64,000 nucleotides of DNA from Mucilaginibacter_A sp964236465 (GCA_964236465.1 CAXSBZ010000004.1:1-64000), one strand, 5' to 3'; counted from the stretch's first letter, positions 42,665 to 51,988 are shown. The notes: generated from the sequence alone by a model not told the origin. Program-made: numbers and translations.

Positions 42665-43122
42665 GGGAGCGGCTTTATCTTGATACTTCTGTATTTGGCG
42701 GTTACTTTGATGCTGAGTTTGAGCTTTGGACGAAGCTGTTGTTTGATAAGATAAAAGAAGGAAAGTATATAATCCTATATTCTCAAGTTAATGAATTAGA
42801 GTTAGAACTTGCTCCTGAAAGAGTAAAGAACTTGATTTCACTTATACCAAAGGATAGCTTAGAATTTATACTAAATTCTACTGAAGCAGTCAATTTGGCT
42901 AAGTTGTATCTTAGTGAAAATGTAGTGGGCCATACAAGTAGAACAGACTGTAACCATATTGCTTTGGCAACCCTCAATCGCGCTGATATATTGGTTAGTT
43001 GGAATTTTAAACATATTGTAAACGTGAACAGAATACGTGGATACAATTCAGTAAATGTAAAGTTGGGACACAAGAGTTTAGAAATAAGGACACCAAGAGA
43101 AATTTTAGAATATGAAGACTGA
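42661..43122 (+). CDS. PIN-domain (VapC-like) toxin
   Basis: 153 residues from TTG 42661, overlapping the TetR stop (TTGA). PIN acidic residues: LYLDTSVFGGYFDAEF near the start, ELELE in the middle, and TSRTDCNHIALATLNRADILVSWNFKHIVN at the end. Probably a type II toxin RNase. The A+T-rich segment with no strong motif copies and the insertion between TetR and ABC1 genes suggest acquisition. Confidence 0.83.
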   Translation: MRERLYLDTSVFGGYFDAEFELWTKLLFDKIKEGKYIILYSQVNELELELAPERVKNLISLIPKDSLEFILNSTEAVNLAKLYLSENVVGHTSRTDCNHIALATLNRADILVSWNFKHIVNVNRIRGYNSVNVKLGHKSLEIRTPREILEYED

Positions 43123-43297
43123 AGTTCAAGAAAGTGAATCCATGATTTCACAATTAAGAAAAATTCGAGATCAGATAGATAACGAAACAAGAGACATGAC
43201 TTCTGAACAAGTAGTTGAATACTATAACCAGCAAAAAGGCTTTTTGCCAAAATCTTACTGGAACAAGACGAGTGATTTAAAGCAGGAAAATAAATAA
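43112..43297 (+). CDS. Small antitoxin-like partner of the PIN toxin
   Basis: 61 residues, ATG 43112 overlapping the toxin gene by 11 bp. Highly charged helix (SQLRKIRDQIDNETRDMTSE, then QVVEYYNQQKGF). The order toxin-then-antitoxin is the reverse of the usual. No family name is certain. Confidence 0.65.
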   Translation: MKTEVQESESMISQLRKIRDQIDNETRDMTSEQVVEYYNQQKGFLPKSYWNKTSDLKQENK

Positions 43298-43300
43298 TTG

Positions 43301-43410
43301 CGTTAGTCAGGGGTGCTTTGCAGGTGCGTGAGGGATAGTAGTGGAAAGTCTGGAGTGAGGCACGAACGAGGACTTGGAACGGGGATAGCCCGACCCGCAA
43401 TGGCACGCCC
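43301..43410. repeat. G+C-rich Bacteroidota intergenic repeat, copy 2 (inverted)
   Basis: The reverse complement reads GGGCGTGCCATTGCGGGTCG, then CAAGTCCTCGTTCGTGCCTC, then ATCCCTCACGC, matching 8121-8198 with about 20 extra bases. A 258-codon antisense frame over this area is just the repeat's translation. Confidence 0.75.
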
Positions 43411-43451
43411 AAAACAAAAAACAACACTAATTTTTTGCCGATAAAAACAGC

Positions 43452-44774
43452 ATGAACGAAGACAATAAAGAACAAAACAGCATACCAACATCCAAAGTAC
43501 AACGATCTGCCAAGTTTGTAACGACGGGTTTTAAAATTGGCGGAAATTATGTGAAGCATTATTCTAAAAAGCTATTCAACCCAAGCATGAACAAGGATGA
43601 GTTGAACGAGGATAATGCGGCGGATATTTATGAATCTTTAAGTGAACTGAAAGGCAGCGCGCTCAAAGTAGCGCAGATGCTGAGCATGGACAAAAATATT
43701 TTGCCAACAGCTTATGTTGACAAGTTTTCGCAATCGCAATACAACGCGCCGCCGCTTTCCGGCCCGCTGATTGTGCAGACGTTTAAGAAATATTTCGGGA
43801 AATCGCCGGAGCAGATTTATGATAAATTCAACCTAAAATCTACCAATGCGGCTTCTATCGGCCAAGTGCACGAGGCAGAATTGAACGGACAGAAACTGGC
43901 GGTAAAAATACAATATCCGGGCGTGGGCGATTCTATTTCTTCGGATCTAAAATTAGTCAAACCTTTCGCTTTCCGCTTGTTGGGCATGAGCGAAAAGGAA
44001 CTGGACATTTATATGCGCGAAGTAGAAGAACGTTTGCTGGAAGAAACCGATTATGAATTGGAAGTGCGCCGTTCAATTGAATTTACGGAAGCTTGTGCTG
44101 GTTTAAAAAACGTTATTTTCCCAACTTATTATCCGGAACTTTCTAAAAAACGAATTATCACGATGAGCTGGCTGGAAGGCAAGCATTTGAAGGAATATAT
44201 GCAAACAAATCCTTCGCAGGAAGAACGCAATCTGATTGGGCAGGCTTTGTGGGATTTCTACAATTTTCAGCAGCATGAACTGCGCGCCGTTCATGCCGAT
44301 CCGCATCCAGGAAATTTTATGATTACGCCGGAAGGAAAATTGGGTGTAATCGATTTTGGTTGCATCAAAGAGCTGCCGGACGATTTTTATTACCCGTTTT
44401 TCTCGACTACTTCTTCTGATTTGCTTCAAAATAAAGAAGAAACAATTAAAGCTTTTAGGCAGTTGGGAATGATTTTGCCCAAAGATAATCCGCAGCAGAT
44501 CGAGTTTTATTACGAAGCTTATAAAGAGATGATCGGGTTGTTTGCCAAACCATATATGACAGATAGTTTTGATTTCAGCCATTCAGAATTTTTTGACCGT
44601 TTGTATGCATTTGGAGAGAAAATATCCAAAATGCCAGAGTTTAAACAAGCGCGCGGCGTAAAGCATTTTATCTATGTTAACCGCACCAACTTTGGTTTGT
44701 ATAATATTTTACACGAATTAAAAGCAAACATCAAAACTGATACTTACCGGCCGCATGTTTTGTTGGAATACTGA
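43452..44774 (+). CDS. ABC1/UbiB (AarF) family atypical kinase
   Basis: 440 residues. Kinase features: KGSALKVAQMLSMDKNILP (the KxGQ-like motif), SIGQVHEAELNGQKLAVKIQYPGV, and HADPHPGNFMITPEGKLGVIDFG, the D-x-H-x-G-N catalytic loop with metal Asp. These atypical kinases regulate quinone biosynthesis or lipid metabolism. The ATG is the last three bases of a B-type motif copy (43440-43454). A motif copy (44784-44798) also follows the stop. Confidence 0.9.
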   Translation: MNEDNKEQNSIPTSKVQRSAKFVTTGFKIGGNYVKHYSKKLFNPSMNKDELNEDNAADIYESLSELKGSALKVAQMLSMDKNILPTAYVDKFSQSQYNAPPLSGPLIVQTFKKYFGKSPEQIYDKFNLKSTNAASIGQVHEAELNGQKLAVKIQYPGVGDSISSDLKLVKPFAFRLLGMSEKELDIYMREVEERLLEETDYELEVRRSIEFTEACAGLKNVIFPTYYPELSKKRIITMSWLEGKHLKEYMQTNPSQEERNLIGQALWDFYNFQQHELRAVHADPHPGNFMITPEGKLGVIDFGCIKELPDDFYYPFFSTTSSDLLQNKEETIKAFRQLGMILPKDNPQQIEFYYEAYKEMIGLFAKPYMTDSFDFSHSEFFDRLYAFGEKISKMPEFKQARGVKHFIYVNRTNFGLYNILHELKANIKTDTYRPHVLLEY

Positions 44775-44817
44775 TTTTTAGCTGATAAAAGAAGTATCCG
44801 TAACATTTATTTGTAGT

Positions 44818-44860
44818 AAATAAAAGCAGGAAATTGAAAAAATTTTCCTGCTTTTATTTT
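44818..44860. terminator. Terminator after the ABC1 kinase gene
   Basis: AAATAAAAGCAGGAAA pairs with TTTCCTGCTTTTATTT, with a 10-nt loop and A/T runs on both sides. Confidence 0.85.
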
Positions 44861-45168
44861 GTAATTTAGTTCATACGTTTTTTTCGGGATTACAATTTAC
44901 TAAGTTTAAAGCTTTTTTAAATTCAGCTTATTTCCTTCGATATTTTTGGGATTAGTTGGCATGCTTCTTTTATGCCTGTAAATTTGGCATTTGGCTTATC
45001 ATTTTTTAGGTGATAAAAGAAGCATCGGCAATATCTGAACCAATTTAAACAGATTGTTGATGTTCTCTTTTATTAAAATTGTAACAAAAATTCTTCTTTC
45101 CCGTCAAACATTTTAATTTAAACTGAAGAATAAGATTTGCAAGTATTATCTTTAAATAGTAAAAAACC

Positions 45169-45200
45169 AAGGAAACTTTTAAAACTGAAAATGTTTCCTT
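45169..45200. promoter_or_regulatory. Candidate TetR operator (AAGGAAAC..GTTTCCTT)
   Basis: AAGGAAAC (45169-45176) and GTTTCCTT (45193-45200) form a perfect 8-bp inverted repeat with a 16-bp spacer, ending at the -7 box of the tetR-like gene. Binding here would block transcription, as in autoregulated TetR systems. Confidence 0.55.
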
Positions 45201-45207
45201 AGTTTTG
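45200..45207 (+). promoter_or_regulatory. -7 box of the tetR-like gene (near-leaderless)
   Basis: TAGTTTTG matches TAnnTTTG, 7 bp before ATG 45215, so transcription should begin at about the start codon. The inverted repeat overlaps its left edge. Confidence 0.5.
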
Positions 45208-45214
45208 TCTCAGC

Positions 45215-45832
45215 ATGTCAACCGATCAAATTGAAAGAATAATACAAGGTGGTGAAGATCTGTTTATGCAGGCAGGTATCAAAAGTGTAACGATGGATGA
45301 TATTGCGAAACATTTAGGCATGTCAAAAAAAACCATTTACACTTTTTTTAATGACAAAAATGAATTGGTGATTGCGCTGATGAAAAAAAAACTGAACGAA
45401 GATGAATGCCAGATACAATCTATCATCCACAATTCATCAAATGTGATAGAGGAAATGATCAATATGATGAAATGTTCGGAAGAAATATTTTCGAGGATTA
45501 ACCCGATTGTTATCCATGATATGCAAAAATATCATCCTGATGCCTGGGTTGAATTTCAAAAGTTTAAATCCGGTGTTTTGGTAAAAACATTAGAAGAACT
45601 TTTGAAAAAGGGGATACAACAAGGATTTATAAGACCTGAAGTTGATGTTAAAATATTGGCACAGATGCGGCTTAGCCAAGTAGAAATGGGTTTTAATACA
45701 ACTATTTTTCCTGTTGCAGAATTTAATACCTGGAAAGTACAATATCAAATGCTGGAGCACTTTAATTATGGGGTTTGCACTTTAAAAGGGCATGAATTAT
45801 TGGATCAACATAAAAACAATGTTAAAAATTAG
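45215..45832 (+). CDS. TetR-family regulator of the RND operon
   Basis: 205 residues. Helix-turn-helix: ERIIQGGEDLFMQAGIKSVTMDDIAKHLGMSKKTIYTFFNDKNELV, a textbook TetR DNA-binding domain. The helical C-terminal domain (DPDAWVEFQKFKSGVLVKTLEE-type, here YHPDAWVEFQKFK) senses an unknown ligand. It is followed by outer-membrane, adaptor and RND pump genes and most likely represses them together with itself. Confidence 0.9.
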   Translation: MSTDQIERIIQGGEDLFMQAGIKSVTMDDIAKHLGMSKKTIYTFFNDKNELVIALMKKKLNEDECQIQSIIHNSSNVIEEMINMMKCSEEIFSRINPIVIHDMQKYHPDAWVEFQKFKSGVLVKTLEELLKKGIQQGFIRPEVDVKILAQMRLSQVEMGFNTTIFPVAEFNTWKVQYQMLEHFNYGVCTLKGHELLDQHKNNVKN

Positions 45833-45912
45833 CCGTGTTTCCAGCAAGTGTATGGACGACTGCAATACTCTTTTTACCTAACCAAAAATCTACTATAAAC
45901 TATCCAATTTAA

Positions 45913-47331
45913 ATGAAGAAAATAATAACCTTATTAATTTTTATTATAACTGGCATCCAGGCATTTCCGCAGCTACAACCAAATAGTACACAGACTTATA
46001 ACTTTAGTATTACTGACTGTATTAACTATGCTTATGAGCATCAAGATTCGATTTTGAATGCCAAGTTGGATATAAAAAGTGCCGGATACAGAGTGAAAGA
46101 AACTACTGCACAAGGATTGCCACAAATAAACGGGGCAGCAACTTTTCAGGATTACTTAAAAACACCTGTTATTTTATTTCCAAATTTTATCACACCTGCA
46201 GTTTATGGTGTTTTAATTGACAAACAAGTTAAAGACGGAACAGGAAACACAATTACAACAATTCCGGATGGAGCCGGCGGTTATCAGGCCGTAAACTTTA
46301 CACAGAAGTACAATTCTAATTTAGGACTTACCTTAAATCAATTGATATTTGATGGTAGTTATCTTGTAGCCTTGAAAGCAAGAAATACTTATAAGGAGTT
46401 ATTTGAAAGAAATTATACACGTACAAAAATTCAAACAGATGTTAATGTTACAAAAGCCTATTATCAGGTGTTAGTAAGCAATGAGCAGATTAAGCTGTTA
46501 GATGCTAATATTAATCAGTTAAAACAGCAGGTTGATCAAACTACAGCTCAAAATAAACAGGGATTTGTAGAAAAGATTGATGTGGACCGTATTACTGTTC
46601 AGTACAATAATTTAATCGTTACCAGAGAAAATACGATACGTTTATTGGTATTGAATTATCAATTACTAAAATTTCAGATGGGAATGCCAATTGAAACTGA
46701 GCTGACACTTAAAGACAAACTTGCTGATGTTAACCTGAATAATAATCTTGCAGATCTGGCTACTGACACAACATTTTATCATAACCGGATTGAATACGGA
46801 TTATTAGAATCTAATTTGAAGTTAACTGAGTTTGATGTTAAACGCTTAAAAGCACAATATTTGCCCAGGTTAAGTGCTAACGGAAGCACTGCATTAGCGT
46901 ATCAGGCTAACACTTTTGGCAATTTGTTTGCAACTACTTTTCCTACAACTTATGTGGGATTATCACTCAACTTACCTATTTATACTGGCGGGCAGCGTGT
47001 TAATCAGATCAAGCAAGCACAGATAACGGTCCTTAAAAATCGCAACAATCTTGATAATTTAAAAAATGCTTTGAGTTTGCAGGCAAGTCAGGCCAAAATA
47101 GTTTATCTTAACGGTTTGCAAACGCTTAACAATCAAAAGAAAAGCCAGGAGCTTGCCCGGGAAGTATTGCGGGTTTCTAAAATAAAATATCAGCAGGGCG
47201 TTGGTTCCAGTATTGAAGTAACGCAGGCACAAACCGCATTGGAAAATGCAGACAACCAATACATCCAGGGCCTTTATGATGCTTTGGTAAGTAAAGTTGA
47301 CCTGGACAGAGCTTACGGAAGAATCAAATAA
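45913..47331 (+). CDS. TolC-family outer-membrane efflux protein
   Basis: 472 residues with a signal peptide (MKKIITLLIFIITGIQAFPQ). Long coiled-coil helical repeats (KLTEFDVKRLKAQYLPRLSA, NNLIVTRENTIRLLVLNYQL) and C-terminal VGSSIEVTQAQTALENADNQ are typical of the outer-membrane-factor family. It forms the trimeric exit duct for the RND pump. A motif-like C-type copy (45864-45878) lies 34 bp before the start. Confidence 0.9.
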   Translation: MKKIITLLIFIITGIQAFPQLQPNSTQTYNFSITDCINYAYEHQDSILNAKLDIKSAGYRVKETTAQGLPQINGAATFQDYLKTPVILFPNFITPAVYGVLIDKQVKDGTGNTITTIPDGAGGYQAVNFTQKYNSNLGLTLNQLIFDGSYLVALKARNTYKELFERNYTRTKIQTDVNVTKAYYQVLVSNEQIKLLDANINQLKQQVDQTTAQNKQGFVEKIDVDRITVQYNNLIVTRENTIRLLVLNYQLLKFQMGMPIETELTLKDKLADVNLNNNLADLATDTTFYHNRIEYGLLESNLKLTEFDVKRLKAQYLPRLSANGSTALAYQANTFGNLFATTFPTTYVGLSLNLPIYTGGQRVNQIKQAQITVLKNRNNLDNLKNALSLQASQAKIVYLNGLQTLNNQKKSQELAREVLRVSKIKYQQGVGSSIEVTQAQTALENADNQYIQGLYDALVSKVDLDRAYGRIK

Positions 47332-47352
47332 AATCTACTTATCTCCTATAAA

Positions 47353-48456
47353 ATGAAAAAAATATTATACCTATCAGCCATACTGTTTTTAGCAGCATGT
47401 TCTCAGAAACCCAAAGATAAAAAAACAGAATTGGCTGATCTGCAGAAGCAACAGGCAGATATAAACTCAAAAATTACTAAGCTACAGGCGGAAAATGGCA
47501 GTGCGGATTCATCAAAATCTTCTGACGTAAGTGTAACGGAGATTAAACCTGGTAGTTTTACAAATTACGTTCAGATACAGGGCAAGATTGATGCACAGGA
47601 TAATGTGACCGCTTATCCGCAGGCACCAGGCACGATTATGGCGATTAATGCAAGGGCAGGGCAGCACGTATCAAAAGGGCAAGTACTGGTGCAATTAGAC
47701 AATAGTGTTTTGAAACAAAACATTGCCCAGGCACAAGCTCAAATCAATTTGTTGTCAACGTTATACCAGCGTCAGAAAAATTTGTGGGACCAAAAAATTG
47801 GTACAGAAGTGCAATATTTACAAGCACAAACTAATTTACAAAGTGCACAAAAACAAGCCGCAGGTTTGCGCCAGCAAGCTGATATGTACCGTATTATTTC
47901 ACCAATTAGCGGTACAATTGATCAAATGGATTTGAAACTTGGCCAGGTTGCACAGCCTGGGCAAACCGGTATCCGCATTGTAAATGCTGATGTTTTAAAA
48001 GTGAAAGCTGATGTACCGGAATCTTATTCTGGCAGTGTGGGCACAGGTAATGCTGTAAAAATTTTAATACCTGATGCCAATGATTCATTGGTAACTAAAG
48101 TAACTTTTGCTGCTAAAGCCATCGACCCAACTTCCCGTAGTTTTGCGGTTGAGATCAAGCTGCCAAACCGCAAATCACTTCGGCCGAACATGACCGCTAT
48201 TTTGAAAATTGCAGATTATTCTAAATCTAACGCCATTATTATACCGGTAAAAGCTATCCAGAAATCAGAAGACGGAGATTATGTTTTCGTAAACAATAAT
48301 GGAACGGCCAAACGCAAAAAAATTAAAGTTGGCACTACTTATGGCGGCCAATCAGAAATTACGTCTGGTTTAAGTACCGGCGATCAATTAATTACTGCCG
48401 GTGCCGAAGATATTGAAGACGGCGATAAGGTTAAAGTTTTACAGTCCGGAAATTAA
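47353..48456 (+). CDS. RND efflux periplasmic adaptor lipoprotein
   Basis: 367 residues. Signal with lipobox LAAC (MKKILYLSAILFLAACSQ). A biotinyl-lipoyl-like domain (APGTIMAINARAGQHVSKGQVLVQLDN), alpha-helical hairpin (about 115-170), and beta-barrel region (ADVLKVKADVPESYSGSVGTGN, NRKSLRPNMTAILKIADYS) make up a membrane-fusion protein. A B-type motif copy (47379-47393) codes for AILFLAA in the signal. Starts 21 bp after the TolC-type gene. Confidence 0.9.
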   Translation: MKKILYLSAILFLAACSQKPKDKKTELADLQKQQADINSKITKLQAENGSADSSKSSDVSVTEIKPGSFTNYVQIQGKIDAQDNVTAYPQAPGTIMAINARAGQHVSKGQVLVQLDNSVLKQNIAQAQAQINLLSTLYQRQKNLWDQKIGTEVQYLQAQTNLQSAQKQAAGLRQQADMYRIISPISGTIDQMDLKLGQVAQPGQTGIRIVNADVLKVKADVPESYSGSVGTGNAVKILIPDANDSLVTKVTFAAKAIDPTSRSFAVEIKLPNRKSLRPNMTAILKIADYSKSNAIIIPVKAIQKSEDGDYVFVNNNGTAKRKKIKVGTTYGGQSEITSGLSTGDQLITAGAEDIEDGDKVKVLQSGN

Positions 48457-48481
48457 TCCTAAACTCCATGATCTCTTTATT

Positions 48482-51400
48482 ATGAAAGATCTCAGAAAAG
48501 AATTTGCGCCCTCCAGTTGGGCCATCGACAACAAAACAGCCATTTACGTGCTCATTTTTTTGATCACCGTATTGGGGCTAATTAGCTATAACAATCTGCC
48601 GAAAGAAAATTTCCCGGATATAGCGCAATCAAAGGTATTCGTTACCACGGTGTTTGCCGGCCAATCGCCCCAAAACATTGAAAACTTAGTAACGAGGCAA
48701 ATAGAAAAACAGCTGAAATCTTTAAAAGGACTGAAAAAAGTTACGTCCAATTCAGTACAAAATGTATCCATTATTACGGCTGAGTTTCAGGCCAACATCA
48801 AAATAAAAGACGCTAAAACTGATGTAAAAGATGCAGTGGACAAAGCCAAACAGGATTTGCCGCAAAATGATGATAACCTAAAAGAATCTGTCATCTCTGA
48901 TATCAACGTTGCAGATTTGCCCATTTTGTACATCAACATTTCCGGCGATTATGATTTAAAACGGTTGAAAGAATATGCAGATCTTTTAAAAGATGAAATA
49001 GAAGGTTACAAGGAAATTTCAAAAGTTGACGAAGTTGGTGCTTTAACACCAGAAATCCAGGTAAATGTGGATTTGAACAAAATGGCGTCCGCACAGGTAA
49101 GTTTTAGTGATATTATCCAGGCTATCGGGTCAGAAAATATCTTGACAACTGCTGGAACCGTTAAAACCGATGGCGTACGCCGCAGCATTGATATCAAACA
49201 GGATTTTAAAAATGCAGATGAAGTAGCTGCCATGGCTATCCGCAACCCAAAAGGGCAAACGGTGTATCTGCGTGATATTGCAGAAATCAAGGATGCGTTT
49301 TTAGAACAGGAAAGTTATGCCCGTTTAAAAACAAACGATAACCCGAAGTTTAAAAATGTAATCACTTTAAACGTTAGTAAAAGAGCTGGCGAAAATTTGA
49401 TCCAGGCATCAGATAAGATCAATAATTTAATTAAACTAAAGCAGAAAACCTCTTTTCCAAAAGGTTTGAACATTACTGTAACCGGTGATCAATCTGACAA
49501 AACCCGCACCACGCTGAATGATCTGATCAATACCATCATCATTGGGTTTATCCTGGTTACCCTTATCCTGATGTTTTTTATGGGCACAACCAACGCCATT
49601 TTTGTGGCTTTGTCCGTTCCGTTATCCTGTTTTATTGCGTTTTTAGTGATGCCTGCCATTGGTTTTACGCTGAATATGATTGTGCTGTTTTCCTTCCTGC
49701 TGGCTTTGGGGATTGTGGTAGATGATGCCATCGTGGTGATCGAAAATACGCACCGCATTTTTGACAACGGAAAAGTACCGATAAAAGAAGCAGCCAAAAT
49801 TGCGGCAGGTGAAGTATTTTTACCGGTGTTTTCCGGAACGATGACTACGCTGGCTCCTTTCATTCCTTTAGCATTTTGGAATAGTTTGATCGGCCATTTC
49901 ATGTTCTTCCTGCCGATAACGCTAATCATTACGCTGCTGGCTTCCTTGGTAGTGGCTTATATTATGAACCCGGTTTTTGCGGTTGATTTTATGAAACCGC
50001 ATATTGAAGGCGAACACGATCACCCTAAATTTGATAAATCTGTTAGGCGCACACTTATTTACCTTGCCATTGCTACGGCTATCGGTTACTGGATCAATCT
50101 TGGCTTCGGTAATTTCATGGCCCTGATGATTGTTTTGTATCTCATAAATCACTTCTTTTTATTAAATGTGATTGATAAGTTCCAATCTAACATCTGGCCA
50201 CGTTTTCAAAACTGGTATGCCAAATGGTTAGAACGTGCGGTAAAACGGCCGATAACTGTTTTGTTGGGTACATTTGCCCTGTTTATATTGGCTATTGTTT
50301 TGATGGTAGTGAGAGGCAAAACACCGGTATTTTTCCCTTCCGGTGATCCGAATTTTGCTTATGTATATATTACCATGCCCATCGGCACAGATCAGGCTAC
50401 TACTAATGAAGTTACCAAAAAGCTGGAAGAACGCGTGGCAAAAGTAGTTGATCCGGATAAAAATATTGTATCGTCTATCATCTCCAACGTTACCAAAGGG
50501 GTAACAGATCCTACCGATGAAGACCAGGGCGATTACGAAAATAAAGGCAAAATAACGGTTGCCTTTGTAGAGTTTGGCAAACGCAACGGCAAAGACACCA
50601 AAAAGGTGTTAACAAATATACGCAACGCTGTGCAAGGAATTCCGGGTGTTAAAATTGCCGTAGCACAGGAAAACAGCGGGCCTCCTGTTCAAAAGGACAT
50701 CAGCATTGAAATTATTGGTGATAACTTGGATACCTTGGTTAAGACCAGCAACCGCTTAAAAAACTTCATTGCGAAACAAAATATTGCGGGTATTGAAAAC
50801 CTGACTGCCGATGTGCAAAATGATAAGCCTGAGATTGTATTTGATATAAACCGGGAAAGGGCAAACCGGGAAGGTTTAAACACAGCACAAATCAGCCAGG
50901 CTTTAGGAACAGCTGTATTTGGGGCAAAAGCTGGTGATTTCAGAAACACCAAAGAAGATGATTACCAGATAAAAGTGAGGGCATTGCAGGATCAGCGTGG
51001 TAATATTGACGAGATACGCAATATGAAGATCACCTACCGCGATATGGGTTCGGGCGGTATTATCCGCCAAGTGCCTATTTCTGCTTTTACAGATGTCCGC
51101 TACACTGATACGTACAGCAACATCAAACGGAAACAGCAACGCCGGGTATTAACTTTGGGTTCAAGCGTGATCAAACCTTATAATGCCAACGAAGTAAACG
51201 CCAATATTTTAAAAGCAATTGACAATTTTAAAAAACCGGACGACGTAATCATCCGTCAAGGTGGCGGCCAGGAAGACCAGTTGGAGGCCGTTACCTTTTT
51301 AGGTGGTGCTTTGGCCACTTCCTTTGGGTTGATCCTGATCATTTTGATGATCCAGTTCAATTCCATCGGCAAAACGTTTATCATCATCAGTGAAATTTTT

Positions 51401-51904
51401 TTTAGCATCATTGGTGTATTGCTTGGCGTCAGTATTTTCGGGATGACGATGGCTATTGTAATGACTGGAATCGGGATTATTGCACTGGCTGGTGTGGTGG
51501 TACGGAACGGGATTTTGCTAGTTGAGTTTACCGATATGCTGATAGAGCAAGGCACCAACGTACACGATGCCGTGGTAGAAGCCGGCCACACCCGGATGAC
51601 TCCGGTATTGTTGACTGCCACTGCCGCTATCTTAGGTTTGATACCTTTGGCTGTCGGTTTAAATATTGATTTTGTGGGCTTATTTACCCATTTACAACCG
51701 CATATTTACTTCGGTGGCGATAACGTTGCTTTTTGGGGCCCGTTGGCCTGGACGATGATTTTTGGTTTAGGTTTTGCCACAATCATCACCCTGATCCTGG
51801 TTCCATGTATGTACCTGATCCGCATAAATTTAAAGAACAGGTTGTTTGGCAAAAAAGAAAAAGTGGAAGTTAAACACCCGGAATTGGAAGTTGTGGGAGT
51901 GTAA
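48482..51904 (+). CDS. RND-family efflux pump, inner-membrane permease
   Basis: Start at ATG 48482 (MKDLRKEFAPSSWAIDNKTA), 1140 residues; the open frame further upstream overlaps the adaptor end and is rejected. Twelve membrane helices with two large periplasmic loops. The proton-relay Asp pair lies in LGIVVDDAIVVIENTHRI; GNGILLVEFTDMLIEQG-type segment (RNGILLVEFTDMLIEQGTNV) and the HTRMTPVLLTATAAILGLIPLAVG block mark the family. Substrate unknown. Its 3' end has a decayed copy 0.7 kb downstream. A motif copy (49780-49794) encodes PIKEA. Confidence 0.93.
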   Translation: MKDLRKEFAPSSWAIDNKTAIYVLIFLITVLGLISYNNLPKENFPDIAQSKVFVTTVFAGQSPQNIENLVTRQIEKQLKSLKGLKKVTSNSVQNVSIITAEFQANIKIKDAKTDVKDAVDKAKQDLPQNDDNLKESVISDINVADLPILYINISGDYDLKRLKEYADLLKDEIEGYKEISKVDEVGALTPEIQVNVDLNKMASAQVSFSDIIQAIGSENILTTAGTVKTDGVRRSIDIKQDFKNADEVAAMAIRNPKGQTVYLRDIAEIKDAFLEQESYARLKTNDNPKFKNVITLNVSKRAGENLIQASDKINNLIKLKQKTSFPKGLNITVTGDQSDKTRTTLNDLINTIIIGFILVTLILMFFMGTTNAIFVALSVPLSCFIAFLVMPAIGFTLNMIVLFSFLLALGIVVDDAIVVIENTHRIFDNGKVPIKEAAKIAAGEVFLPVFSGTMTTLAPFIPLAFWNSLIGHFMFFLPITLIITLLASLVVAYIMNPVFAVDFMKPHIEGEHDHPKFDKSVRRTLIYLAIATAIGYWINLGFGNFMALMIVLYLINHFFLLNVIDKFQSNIWPRFQNWYAKWLERAVKRPITVLLGTFALFILAIVLMVVRGKTPVFFPSGDPNFAYVYITMPIGTDQATTNEVTKKLEERVAKVVDPDKNIVSSIISNVTKGVTDPTDEDQGDYENKGKITVAFVEFGKRNGKDTKKVLTNIRNAVQGIPGVKIAVAQENSGPPVQKDISIEIIGDNLDTLVKTSNRLKNFIAKQNIAGIENLTADVQNDKPEIVFDINRERANREGLNTAQISQALGTAVFGAKAGDFRNTKEDDYQIKVRALQDQRGNIDEIRNMKITYRDMGSGGIIRQVPISAFTDVRYTDTYSNIKRKQQRRVLTLGSSVIKPYNANEVNANILKAIDNFKKPDDVIIRQGGGQEDQLEAVTFLGGALATSFGLILIILMIQFNSIGKTFIIISEIFFSIIGVLLGVSIFGMTMAIVMTGIGIIALAGVVVRNGILLVEFTDMLIEQGTNVHDAVVEAGHTRMTPVLLTATAAILGLIPLAVGLNIDFVGLFTHLQPHIYFGGDNVAFWGPLAWTMIFGLGFATIITLILVPCMYLIRINLKNRLFGKKEKVEVKHPELEVVGV

Positions 51905-51910
51905 ATAACC

Positions 51911-51970
51911 GATGCTTCTTTTAGCATATAAAAACCCGCGTTGCTTCAACAGCAATGCGGGTTTTTTTTG
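51911..51970. terminator. Motif copy plus terminator after the RND gene
   Basis: The A-type motif copy 51911-51925 (GATGCTTCTTTTAGC) is followed by the stem AAAACCCGCGTTGCT / AGCAATGCGGGTTTT (51931-51945, 51951-51965) with a T run. A diverged copy of the whole unit lies at 52696-52751. Confidence 0.85.
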
Positions 51971-51988
51971 TAACTATTAATGAATCCC

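Larger units (their letters stand above)
44775..45214. other. 440-bp intergenic region upstream of the RND regulator
   Basis: Holds a motif copy (44784-44798), a terminator (44818-44860), an inverted pair of motif copies (44960-44974 and 45012-45026), then the operator-like palindrome and -7 box before the tetR-type gene. No gene seen. Confidence 0.7.

Noticed and set aside
42783..43559. 258-codon reading frame on the minus strand over the PIN gene and repeat
   Set aside because: It crosses the PIN toxin and small partner genes and the G+C-rich intergenic repeat; its sequence is the known false translation of that repeat.
48401..48481. Upstream extension of the RND gene
   Set aside because: Overlaps the adaptor gene's end; the family N-terminus begins at ATG 48482.
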